Made by a program: the position numbers and the translations under genes | In this document: positions 37,490 through 45,847 of the stretch, one piece after another | Numbering within the stretch: the stretch's first letter is position 1 | How the letters are laid out: each line of letters opens with the position of its first letter | NCBI RefSeq assembly: GCF_011927765.1 | Contig: NZ_JAATJG010000001.1 | Coordinates: 397,904-461,903 of the forward strand | Origin: Wenyingzhuangia aestuarii | Lineage (GTDB): Bacteria > Bacteroidota > Bacteroidia > Flavobacteriales > Flavobacteriaceae | Reading direction: 5' to 3' | Length of the DNA stretch: 64,000 nt | The notes under the pieces: generated by a model | Databases searched by the model: none | Told to the model about the DNA's origin: nothing | What the model saw: only the letters and a program-made list of their open reading frames with translations

Positions 37490-37687
37490 ATGAAAATTAT
37501 TAATAGATAAGGGTTTTGTGTATTGAGTTGTGAATTACTCATTTTTTATAGTTTTTTTGTGCTTGTTTGTTAATAAATAGATGTTTGTTTTAGTAAATAT
37601 TAAAAACACAATAGGTTTTTAGGCGTTTTGGTCAATAGAGTATTGTTAGTTGTAAAGTTTTGTATATAACTGGCTGATTATTAGCGT

Positions 37688-37695
37688 TAGTTTTG
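37688..37695 (+). promoter_or_regulatory. -7 element (TAnnTTTG) for the secreted CBM-like gene
   Basis: TAGTTTTG, 28 bases before the ATG. The nearest upstream TTTG is about 25 bases away, longer than usual. The rest of the gap 37490-37687 is AT-rich with no gene seen. Confidence 0.4.
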
Positions 37696-37723
37696 TTTTT
37701 ACAAATCCAAAAAACAAAATAAC

Positions 37724-39007
37724 ATGATTAAAAAATTACACAAAAACATTGTTCTAGCGGGAGCTTTATTGTTAGGGGTCGCTCAAATGAATGCTCAAGG
37801 TCCTTATACATTTAGTACGGCTAGTTTAGATTCTTGGACTTCTGGTTTTGGAAGTGCAGCGGGTATTACACATGAGTCTTCTGAAGGAATTTCAGGAGAT
37901 GGAGCTTTAAAATTGGTAAGAACTAACAACAATTCTAACATAGGGTACAACCAAGGTTTTGATGCTGACACCTATAAGTTTATTAAAATCAGATATAAAA
38001 ATACAACTTCTGCAACTAGTTTTAGAGTACAAGGGAGTCAAGATGCTGGAAATACCAACCTGATTACTCCTACAGTTTTTCCTATTAGCTCTAATATGAC
38101 TGAATATACAGTTGCCTATTTAGACATGACAGGGGTAACCAATTGGTCTGGAACAGTATTGAATTTAGATATTTTGGTAAGAGTTAATTATGGAATTACA
38201 GATGAGACTGGGGGAATATTGTTTGATGAAATAGAACTAGTGTCAAGTGTACCTCCTACTCAGTACTCAGAATATATTAAAAACCCAAGCTTTGATGGTC
38301 CTTCAGGAATAGATCATCTTACAGGAGGAAAAGAATTTGTAACAAGAGGTCTTACTTATACGGAATTCCATGATGGAGATCAGAGTTTAAAACTGAATTT
38401 TACAGGAAATGCGGATTCGACTTTTTGGACTTTTAGTAACTATGAAAAAGTGTATGATGCTCCGTTCTCTGCAGGTTCAGATTTTCAGGTTAAAATGTGG
38501 GTAAAAACAAATAGAACCACTCCAATAAAACTTTCTGGAAGGGTAAAATTAACAAATGGAGGTGTAGATACGGCTACAAAACCAATAGCTTCTGTAGTCA
38601 CAACAAATACAGCAATGGAATGGGAAGAGCTTACTTTTAATATTGAAGCTGCTGAAGATTTTGATGGTGTTACTTTTTGGTTCGCTGTAGATTATACAGA
38701 GGGAGAATCCATAAATTTATTAAGTGGTGATGTGGTGTATATAGATCAAATAACAGCAACAGTTACTGAGGGAACCTTATCTTCTAGTAAAAATACTTTA
38801 GAAGGAGCAAGTGTTTCTGTTTCAAACAATGCAATCCATATCGTAGCACCTACAGGAAGTCAATCTAATGTGTATGCAATTACAGGGGCTTTAGTAGCTA
38901 CATCTAATCAAGCAAGTATAGATATTTCTTCTTTTAACTCAGGGGTGTACTTTGTAAAAGTGTCAAACGGAGGTAAAGTGTTTACAAAAAAGGTGCTTAT
39001 TGAATAA
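37724..39007 (+). CDS. T9SS-secreted protein with two carbohydrate-binding-like domains
   Basis: 427 residues. A signal peptide (about 1-25, VLAGALLLGVAQMNAQ) precedes two beta-sandwich regions. Residues about 26-172 include SLDSWTSGFGSAAGITHESS and end GGILFDEIELVSS; residues about 178-348 end VVYIDQITATV. Both show the jelly-roll pattern of CBM4/9-like modules. Residues about 350-427 are a type A Por sorting domain (VYAITGALVATSNQ, FNSGVYFVKVSNGGKVFTKK). It is therefore exported by type IX secretion to the surface or medium. No catalytic domain is visible, so it is probably a polysaccharide-binding helper of the sulfatase and glycosidase nearby. Confidence 0.8.
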   Translation: MIKKLHKNIVLAGALLLGVAQMNAQGPYTFSTASLDSWTSGFGSAAGITHESSEGISGDGALKLVRTNNNSNIGYNQGFDADTYKFIKIRYKNTTSATSFRVQGSQDAGNTNLITPTVFPISSNMTEYTVAYLDMTGVTNWSGTVLNLDILVRVNYGITDETGGILFDEIELVSSVPPTQYSEYIKNPSFDGPSGIDHLTGGKEFVTRGLTYTEFHDGDQSLKLNFTGNADSTFWTFSNYEKVYDAPFSAGSDFQVKMWVKTNRTTPIKLSGRVKLTNGGVDTATKPIASVVTTNTAMEWEELTFNIEAAEDFDGVTFWFAVDYTEGESINLLSGDVVYIDQITATVTEGTLSSSKNTLEGASVSVSNNAIHIVAPTGSQSNVYAITGALVATSNQASIDISSFNSGVYFVKVSNGGKVFTKKVLIE

Positions 39008-39041
39008 GCTTAAAAGGATCAATATAAATTAGTTTATAATT

Positions 39042-39077
39042 TAAAAGCCTATGTGATTTGTTTCACATAGGCTTTTA
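39042..39077. terminator. Bidirectional intrinsic terminator
   Basis: TAAAAGCCTATGTGA pairs with TCACATAGGCTTTTA; serves the CBM-like gene and the converging small lipoprotein gene. Confidence 0.92.
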
Positions 39078-39099
39078 TCTTTTTCCGCAGTTTATCATA

Positions 39100-39297
39100 T
39101 TATTCGTTTTCAGTTGTTTCTGTACTAGCTTGCTTAGTAGCGTTAACTTCATAAGTAGCTTTCATATTTTCTTCGTACTTTCTTGAAACTTCATCAGCAG
39201 TCATGTCATCGAATTCTAATTGGACATCTTCTGTACAAGAAGTTAAACAAACCGACACAACAACGGTAGCTAACAGCCCTTTTAATAAATTTTTCAT
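39100..39297 (-). CDS. Small lipoprotein, function unknown
   Basis: 65 residues. A short signal sequence ends in the lipobox CLTSC, followed by Thr-Glu-Asp, an acidic stretch similar to flavobacterial lipoprotein export signals. The mature part is acidic and helical (EFDDMTADEVSRKYEENMKA), ending in Thr/Glu repeats. It has its own ATG and a terminator downstream, so it is likely real. The family is not recognised. Confidence 0.65.
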   Translation of the reverse strand: MKNLLKGLLATVVVSVCLTSCTEDVQLEFDDMTADEVSRKYEENMKATYEVNATKQASTETTENE

Positions 39298-39685
39298 AGC
39301 ATTTAATTTATTTGGTTTATAATAACTTTAAGTCTTTTCATGTTTAAACCTTCATAGCATTGAGGTAAACTTTAGTAGAACTTATTAATTTTCTTACAGT
39401 AAAGATAGGGAATATTATGATATAAACAAGGGTGAATTGTGTTTTTTTATCGATGAATTGTTATTTAATGTCGTTTAACTTGTGTTTGTCGAGGTTTGGT
39501 TAGACGGTATGCCTAGTGTTTCTTTAGGTTTTTGGATGTTTTGTTTTTTTGTGAAATAGAACCAATAAATTTCATTTTTTTTTAAAGGGTGGAAAATACT
39601 TGTATATGTATATATAGTGTTTAATAAATATTTTACTTGTGATTAACTTACACAACTACATGTAAGAAATCGTAAAATTGAATAG
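39298..39685. other. Intergenic region without a recognisable gene
   Basis: 388 AT-rich bases between the divergent small lipoprotein and the glycosidase gene. It contains T-rich runs and a more GC-mixed patch near 39480-39530. I see no ORF with coding character, RNA gene or clear promoter box here. Confidence 0.6.
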
Positions 39686-42253
39686 ATGATAAATAAGCAG
39701 TTAGGTAAATACTTATTGGTCTTTGTATTGATGTTAAGCTATACTAGTTTTTCGCAAACATTAGAGCAAAAAGCTAGAATTAAAATAGATAGTTTAAATG
39801 GATTCATCGCTGAGGTTGAGTCTTTAGGGAAAGATGCTTTAAAAGAAAAGTTGGCAGTTCGTACTGCAGAAGTTTTCTTAAAATTTGCAAATTGGGACGA
39901 AAATAACATCGAAGAAAATAAAAGTCACTTCGAAAAATATTGGTTGTACAAAAACGTAGCGACTCAAATGGCTCAAGAATTACCAGATTTTGAGAGAAAT
40001 GACATTTTAAAAATGTTAGATGAGTCTATAGCATACATCAAAAAAATCAAAAAAGAAGAGGTTTTTAGAGCTCCTATTCCCAAAGTAGATTGGTCAAAAG
40101 TGACGGTGGGGCAGGATGAAATTACAATGGATAATAACAAGCCTGTTTTCTTGGCCGATTATACTTGGAAACCTGACACGCCTGAGTTAACCGAATTTTA
40201 TGGAGAGTTAAACGGTTTTTACATATCTCCATACTATGTGACCAATGCTTCTGGAAAAATAAATCAAAATGTAATAAATAATTTAAATACCAAAGCGAGT
40301 GGGACTCCTGGTTTTGTATTCATCAATAATAAGAATGTGCCCCAATGGGCTATAGATAGTTATGGAGCGGATTTTACCAAGTTTCAAGGAGCTCCTTTTT
40401 TAGATTATGACATTGACCATCCTGGGGCAAAAGTGATGATGTCGCATTTGTTAAAAGGAACGGTAACTAAAATGAAAGGGAAGCATTATACAGATTTAGG
40501 TTATATGTTGTGTAATGAGCCTAGATGGATAACCTATAAAGAGGGTACAAAAAAAGTATGGTATACAAGTGGTGTAAGTACTTATACCTTAGATAAGTTT
40601 AAAGGTTGGTTACAAAACAAACACCAGAACATAGCTCAGTTAAATGCTTTATGGCATTCCAATTTTTCTAATTTTGAGGAAGTAGCCATAGAAATTCCAA
40701 TTGATATTTCTTTAATGGGGACTCCAAAATGGTACGATTGGGTAACATTTAATGAAGATAGAGTGACCGATTGGTTTACCTGGATGAAATCAGAATTAAG
40801 AAAATACGATCCTACTGCCAAAGCTCAGTTAAAAATAATGCCTTCGTTCTTTACAGAAAATGATCCGGCTACAGGAATAGATTTAGAGGCTTTAACAGAG
40901 TTGAGTGAGATCAATGGAAATGATGTGGCTGCAAATTACAACTACATGGTAAAAGGAGAGATTGTTAAAGATGAAAAATATGCCTTTGGTTGGAAAGAAT
41001 TATATATGGGTTATGACTTTTTAAAATCGGTACAGCCCAACCAATTAATTTTTAATTCAGAAAGTCACTTATTAAGTACCAACAATGCAAGAGACTTATA
41101 TATGGATCCAAAATATCCTAGAGCTGTCTATTGGGCTGCGCATACCTTAGGGTTAAATGCTTCTCAAACTTGGTATTGGCCAAGAAAAGAAGATGGTTCT
41201 CTTAAATCTGGAATCACAGGTGCTTATGCGGGTTCTAACAACCAGCAACCTCGTGTTACAAATGCATTGCATGCAACGATGATGGATTTAAATACGCATA
41301 GTGAGTTAATTATGAAAATGCAAAGAGAGCGTAAACCTATAAGAGTTTTTTATTCTAAAGCTGCAGCAGCTAATAAAAGAAGCTATATGGAAGGAGTGTT
41401 CGAAATGTACGAGGGGTTAAATTTTGAAGGAATTCCTTTAGGTTTTGCTACTAAAAACATTATCTCAAAACAAGACTCAAGTTTATGGGATGTGATTGTT
41501 GTTCACAAAACAGAACAGGTAGCGCTAGGGGAGTTAAATACCTTACAAGATTATATAGATAATGGAGGAACCGTAATTACGGATGCAATAAGCTTAAAAA
41601 AGAATGAATATGGATTGCCTTTAGAGGGATTAAAACAAACCAAAGGAAAGTTAATTTTAGCCAATACAGTAGCGCAAGCTAAAATAGAAGCTTTACAAAT
41701 TTTAGAGACAAAAAATCATTTACCAAAGGTTACGGTTACAGAAACGAATGCTGAGGGATACAAAGGATGTACTTGGAGATGTGTAAAAAATGAACAAGGA
41801 AATTATGTGTTGTCTATTGTAAACTTAGGAAAAACGGAGACTACTTTAAATGTGCAACTAAAACAAGCTAAGAACGGAACTGTTGCTAAGAATTTATTAA
41901 ACGGATTAAAGTTACCTTCTCAATTAGTTTTAAAACCCTACGATGTTTATTTGATTGAATTATTAGATGAAAAAGGAAGTGATTTAGCGAACAAAGAAGA
42001 ATTAAAAAAAGATAAAATAGCCACAATATATCCAAACCCTTCTCACGGACCAATTACTGTTGAGTTGAATGAGTTTCAAACTCAATTAACTGTTGAGATG
42101 TACAATATGGATGGAGGCTTAATAAGTCAAAGTGAATTTAACAATGTTAAAACATTTGAATACAATCAACATGCAAAATTAGCAAAGGGAATGTATTTGT
42201 TAAAGTTAAAAATGGGGAACAAAATTCAGTACATAAAATACATAAAAGCATAA
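39686..42253 (+). CDS. T9SS-secreted clan GH-A glycoside hydrolase, GH42-like
   Basis: 855 residues. The signal peptide (LLVFVLMLSYTSFSQ) is followed by a helical N-terminal region (about 25-130). A TIM-barrel follows with a probable acid/base Glu near 278 in LCNEPRW and nucleophile Glu near 458 in FNSESHLL; their spacing fits GH42 beta-galactosidases. The segment STYTLDKFKGWLQ..LNALW is also GH42-like, as is a flavodoxin-like trimerisation region about 545-690. Residues about 775-855 are a Por sorting domain (IATIYPNPSHGPITV, KGMYLLKLKMG). It should act outside the cell on a beta-galactoside or related glycan. GH50/GH86 agarase relatives cannot be excluded. Confidence 0.75.
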   Translation: MINKQLGKYLLVFVLMLSYTSFSQTLEQKARIKIDSLNGFIAEVESLGKDALKEKLAVRTAEVFLKFANWDENNIEENKSHFEKYWLYKNVATQMAQELPDFERNDILKMLDESIAYIKKIKKEEVFRAPIPKVDWSKVTVGQDEITMDNNKPVFLADYTWKPDTPELTEFYGELNGFYISPYYVTNASGKINQNVINNLNTKASGTPGFVFINNKNVPQWAIDSYGADFTKFQGAPFLDYDIDHPGAKVMMSHLLKGTVTKMKGKHYTDLGYMLCNEPRWITYKEGTKKVWYTSGVSTYTLDKFKGWLQNKHQNIAQLNALWHSNFSNFEEVAIEIPIDISLMGTPKWYDWVTFNEDRVTDWFTWMKSELRKYDPTAKAQLKIMPSFFTENDPATGIDLEALTELSEINGNDVAANYNYMVKGEIVKDEKYAFGWKELYMGYDFLKSVQPNQLIFNSESHLLSTNNARDLYMDPKYPRAVYWAAHTLGLNASQTWYWPRKEDGSLKSGITGAYAGSNNQQPRVTNALHATMMDLNTHSELIMKMQRERKPIRVFYSKAAAANKRSYMEGVFEMYEGLNFEGIPLGFATKNIISKQDSSLWDVIVVHKTEQVALGELNTLQDYIDNGGTVITDAISLKKNEYGLPLEGLKQTKGKLILANTVAQAKIEALQILETKNHLPKVTVTETNAEGYKGCTWRCVKNEQGNYVLSIVNLGKTETTLNVQLKQAKNGTVAKNLLNGLKLPSQLVLKPYDVYLIELLDEKGSDLANKEELKKDKIATIYPNPSHGPITVELNEFQTQLTVEMYNMDGGLISQSEFNNVKTFEYNQHAKLAKGMYLLKLKMGNKIQYIKYIKA

Positions 42254-42270
42254 ATAAATTTTAATTCAAT

Positions 42271-42310
42271 AAAAAAGCCTTTGTTATAGATATAAACAAG
42301 GGCTTTTTTT
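42271..42310. terminator. Terminator between glycosidase gene and ilvA
   Basis: AAAAAAGCC(T)TTGTT pairs with AACAAGGGCTTTTTTT around a loop; the gene pair is convergent. Confidence 0.8.
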
Positions 42311-42312
42311 GA

Positions 42313-43554
42313 TTAAATGATATGTTGAAATAATTCAGGTTTTTCGTTTAAATATTCCCCAAAAAAACCTTTGGCTTTCATACGCTCAAGCAGTGGAGAA
42401 AAATCTTCAGGCTTGCTTAGTTCAATACCCACTACAGCAGAAGCTGTGCTACGGCTATTCTTTTTCGTATATTCAAAATGAACAATATCATCAGTGTCAG
42501 AAAGTACATTTCCAACAAACTCTTTTAAAGCTCCAGCACGTTGTGGAAAACGAACAATAAAATAATGCTTAAGTCCATCGTATAACATAGCTCTTTCTTT
42601 CATTTCTTCCATTCTAGTAATGTCATTATTTCCACCACTTAAAATGCAAACAACCGTTTTACCTTTAATAGCTTCTTTGTAATGATCCAAGGCAGAAACA
42701 GCCAACGCTCCTGCAGGTTCTGCAACAATAGCATTTTCATTGTATAGTTTTAAAATAGTTTTGCAAATATGTCCTTCGTCTATTAAGGTTACATCACTTA
42801 AGTATTCTTTACAAATAGGAAAGGTATGGTCTCCCATTTTTTGAACGGCTGCACCATCTACAAACTTATCGATGTTGTAAATTTTGATATTTTCTCCTGC
42901 TTCTAAAGATCTTGTTAAAGAAGGAGCTCCTTTAGGTTCCAAACCTATAATTTTAGTATGGGGACTTAGATTTTTAAATACTGTAATAATTCCAGATGCC
43001 AAACCACCACCACCAACAGGAAGAAATAGATAGTCAATAGGAGTATTCATGCTATCTAATATTTCTAAGCCTACAGTTCCTTGTCCGGCCATAACGTCCC
43101 AATCGTTAAAAGGATGTACATAGGTGGCATTGTGTTGCTCTTGATAAGCCTCAGCAGCCTTAGAGCTTTCATCAAAGGTATCACCAATCAATTGAATGCT
43201 TGTATAGTCACCTCCAAACATCTTAACTTGCGATACTTTTTGCTTGGGAGTAGTTACGGGCATAAAAATAACTCCGTTTACTTTTAAATGATGACAAGCA
43301 AAAGCAACTCCTTGCGCATGATTCCCTGCACTGGCACATACCACACCCTTGTTTAATGCTTCTTTTGATAAGTTTTTAATTCGATTATAAGCACCTCTAA
43401 TTTTATAAGATCGTACTTGCTGTAAGTCTTCTCTTTTAAAGTAAATGTTAGCATCAAACAATTGGGAATAATTGTCCATATAAGATAAAGGAGTCGTTTG
43501 CACAATTCCTTTGATATTCATTTGTGCTTTTAAGATAGATTCTAGGCTTATCAT
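42313..43554 (-). CDS. ilvA: Threonine ammonia-lyase (biosynthetic)
   Basis: 413 residues. The PLP lysine is K51 in RSYKIRGAYNRI. The glycine-rich phosphate loop is LPVGGGGLASG. The C-terminal ACT-like domain (about 330-413) starts at HYFIVRFPQRAGALKEF and is the usual site for isoleucine feedback. It converts threonine to 2-oxobutanoate, the first committed step to isoleucine. It is the last gene of the ilv set, separated from ilvC by a terminator and repeat-like DNA. Confidence 0.94.
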   Translation of the reverse strand: MISLESILKAQMNIKGIVQTTPLSYMDNYSQLFDANIYFKREDLQQVRSYKIRGAYNRIKNLSKEALNKGVVCASAGNHAQGVAFACHHLKVNGVIFMPVTTPKQKVSQVKMFGGDYTSIQLIGDTFDESSKAAEAYQEQHNATYVHPFNDWDVMAGQGTVGLEILDSMNTPIDYLFLPVGGGGLASGIITVFKNLSPHTKIIGLEPKGAPSLTRSLEAGENIKIYNIDKFVDGAAVQKMGDHTFPICKEYLSDVTLIDEGHICKTILKLYNENAIVAEPAGALAVSALDHYKEAIKGKTVVCILSGGNNDITRMEEMKERAMLYDGLKHYFIVRFPQRAGALKEFVGNVLSDTDDIVHFEYTKKNSRSTASAVVGIELSKPEDFSPLLERMKAKGFFGEYLNEKPELFQHII

Positions 43555-43593
43555 AATTTAGGAATTTTAAATTCTATTGGGTGTAATAATGGG

Positions 43594-43650
43594 ACACGCT
43601 GAACTTGTTTTAAGGAAGCAGTGGTTCTGAGTTGAATTCTGAAAACAAGT
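43594..43650. repeat. Intergenic repeat-like element between ilvC and ilvA
   Basis: ACACGCTGAACTTGTTTT is followed 30 bases later by AAAACAAGT, a 9-bp inverted repeat (43603-43611 with 43642-43650). The string GACACGCTGAACTTGTTT resembles repeats I recall from many flavobacterial intergenic regions. Confidence 0.5.
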
Positions 43651-43664
43651 CACGGTATAAAAAT

Positions 43665-43695
43665 AAAAAAAGCCGTTGCATTTGCAACGGCTTTT
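43665..43695 (-). terminator. ilvC terminator
   Basis: On the minus strand AAAAGCCGTTGCA, TT loop, TGCAACGGCTTTTTTT. A strong intrinsic terminator between ilvC and ilvA. Confidence 0.92.
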
Positions 43696-43716
43696 GTAAT
43701 GTATTAAAATTCGTTA

Positions 43717-45192
43717 TTAAGAAACGATTTTTTTCATTGCAGTCATTGCTTCACGTAATTCTTCACCAATGATTTCAACATCGTGCTCACGAATTTCTCT
43801 GTTTACAGCAATTAATTCAGCGTTATCAACACCGTTGTTTGCAGCTCCAAATGGTCTACCAATTAAGTTACTAGGTGCGTTTTTAACGTACTCAGCAATT
43901 AAAGGCTTACAAGCGTGGTCAAATAAGTAACATCCGTACTCAGCAGTATCAGAAATAACTCTGTTCATTTCAGCTAACTTCATTCTTGCAATCGTGTTTG
44001 CAATTAATGGAGTTTCGTGTAAAGATTCGTAGTATGCAGATTCGTCAATAATTCCAGACTCTACCATTGCTTCAAAAGCCAATTCAACACCAGCTTTAAC
44101 CATAGCTACCATTAGAGTACCATTGTCGTAGTATTCTTGCTCAGAAATTTCAAAATCTCCTGCTGGAGTTTTTTCAAAATTAGTTTCTCCTGTAGCAGCT
44201 CTCCAAGTTAATAAGTTAATATCATCATTAGCCCAGTCTTCCATCATTGTCTTAGAGAAGTGTCCAGAAATGATATCATCCATGTGCTTTTGGAATAAAG
44301 GTCTCATAATATCTTTTAATTCTTCAGATACTTTGAAAGCTTCAATTTTAGCTGGATTAGACAAACGGTCCATCATGTTAGTAATACCTCCGTACTTTAA
44401 TCCTTCAGTAATAGTTTCCCATCCGTATTGGATTAATTTAGAAGCGTATCCTGCATCAATTCCTTCAGCTACCATTTTGTCAAAACATAAGATAGATCCA
44501 GTTTGTAACAATCCACATAAGATAGTTTGCTCTCCCATTAAGTCAGACTTAACTTCGGCAACAAAAGAAGACTTTAATACACCTGCAGTGTGTCCTCCTG
44601 TTCCAACAGCATATGCTTTAGCATAATCCCATCCTTTTCCTTGAGGGTCATTCTCAGGGTGTACAGCAATTAAAGTAGGTACTCCAAATCCTCTTTTGAA
44701 TTCTTCACGTACTTCAGATCCTGGAGACTTAGGTGCCACCATGATTACTGTAATATCTTTACGAACTTGCATTCCTTCTTCTACGATGTTAAAACCGTGA
44801 GAGTAAGATAAACAAGAGTCTTTTTTCATTAATGGCATAACTGCATTTACAACAGCTGTGTGTTGCTTATCTGGAGTTAAGTTGATTAATAAATCAGCAG
44901 TAGGAATCATTTCTTCGTAAGTTCCTACAGCAAAGTTATTTTCAGTAGCGTTTAAAAAAGATTGTCTTTTTTCTTGGATAGCTGCTGCTCTTAAAGTATA
45001 AGATACATCTAATCCAGAGTCACGCATGTTTAACCCTTGGTTTAACCCTTGAGCACCACATCCGATGATTACGATTTTTTTACCTTTTAAAGCTTCAACT
45101 CCATCGTTGAATTCGCTTCTGTCCATAAATTCACACTGTCCTAATTGCTCTAATTGCTCTCTTAAAGAAAGTGTGTTAAAATAATTTGCCAT
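43717..45192 (-). CDS. ilvC: Ketol-acid reductoisomerase, class II
   Basis: 491 residues, the long class II form (E. coli type) with a duplicated C-terminal knotted domain. The Rossmann motif is [16 protein letters not shown] near 36-51, then [16 protein letters not shown] and ILCGLLQTG. It converts acetolactate to dihydroxyisovalerate using NADPH and Mg2+. A long hairpin lies in the 118-base gap between ilvN and this gene. Confidence 0.96.
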   Translation of the reverse strand: MANYFNTLSLREQLEQLGQCEFMDRSEFNDGVEALKGKKIVIIGCGAQGLNQGLNMRDSGLDVSYTLRAAAIQEKRQSFLNATENNFAVGTYEEMIPTADLLINLTPDKQHTAVVNAVMPLMKKDSCLSYSHGFNIVEEGMQVRKDITVIMVAPKSPGSEVREEFKRGFGVPTLIAVHPENDPQGKGWDYAKAYAVGTGGHTAGVLKSSFVAEVKSDLMGEQTILCGLLQTGSILCFDKMVAEGIDAGYASKLIQYGWETITEGLKYGGITNMMDRLSNPAKIEAFKVSEELKDIMRPLFQKHMDDIISGHFSKTMMEDWANDDINLLTWRAATGETNFEKTPAGDFEISEQEYYDNGTLMVAMVKAGVELAFEAMVESGIIDESAYYESLHETPLIANTIARMKLAEMNRVISDTAEYGCYLFDHACKPLIAEYVKNAPSNLIGRPFGAANNGVDNAELIAVNREIREHDVEIIGEELREAMTAMKKIVS

Positions 45193-45235
45193 TTTGCTTT
45201 TATTTTGATTCTAATTGTTTACTTGTTATATCGCT

Positions 45236-45274
45236 AAAAATGAGCTTAATGGTATAAAAATACCGTCAAGCTCA
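45236..45274 (-). terminator. Hairpin before ilvC (terminator or attenuator)
   Basis: TGAGCTT and GGTAT arms pair with ATACC and AAGCTCA across 34 bases; on the minus strand the stem is followed by TTTTT. It lies after ilvN and 44 bases before ilvC. Confidence 0.6.
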
Positions 45275-45310
45275 AAATTAATTTTTATGCGTTGCCAAAT
45301 TTAGTGATTT

Positions 45311-45835
45311 CTATTGAACTATCTCACCTAAAATTTTACGAATATTCATGGCCTCTTTTGAAATGGCTACTCTACCTGAACGAACAAATTGAGCAATTCC
45401 AAAAGGAGCAAAGGCATCGTAAATAGCATCTATTTCGTGTCTTCTTCCTGCCTTTTCTACAATAAAGAAAGTTCTGTTTACCGTAACAATATTCATGCTG
45501 TGCTCTTTAATGATGTTTTGAATCTGTGGATTCTCAAACAACAAATCAGATTTGAATTTAAACATGGCAGTTTCTGTAAATATAATTTCATCATCAGTAT
45601 GATAGTAAGCCTGAATAACTTCTACTTGCTTTTCTAACTGACCAATAATTTTCTTTACGGCTTCTTCTGTCATATTCACAACAACAACAAACCTTGAAAC
45701 GTTTTCAATTTCTGAAGCAGAAACAGTTAAACTTTCTATGTTGATATGTCTTTTCACAAAAATGGTTGAGATTCTGTTTAACAACCCTAAGTTGTTTTCA
45801 GAATAAACCGATATGGTATATAATTTTTTTTCCAT
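45311..45835 (-). CDS. ilvN: Acetolactate synthase small (regulatory) subunit
   Basis: 174 residues. The N-terminal ACT domain begins YTISVYSENNLGLLNRISTIF and contains RHINIESLTVSASE. The C-terminal IlvN domain (about 80-174) ends RSGRVAISKEAMNIRKILGE. It confers valine feedback on IlvB. It starts 12 bases after the ilvB stop. Confidence 0.94.
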   Translation of the reverse strand: MEKKLYTISVYSENNLGLLNRISTIFVKRHINIESLTVSASEIENVSRFVVVVNMTEEAVKKIIGQLEKQVEVIQAYYHTDDEIIFTETAMFKFKSDLLFENPQIQNIIKEHSMNIVTVNRTFFIVEKAGRRHEIDAIYDAFAPFGIAQFVRSGRVAISKEAMNIRKILGEIVQ

Positions 45836-45847
45836 GTCTTCTTTTTA

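Noticed and set aside
35824..42253. Complete polysaccharide utilisation locus
   Set aside because: No SusC-like receptor or SusD-like lipoprotein is present between the enzymes.
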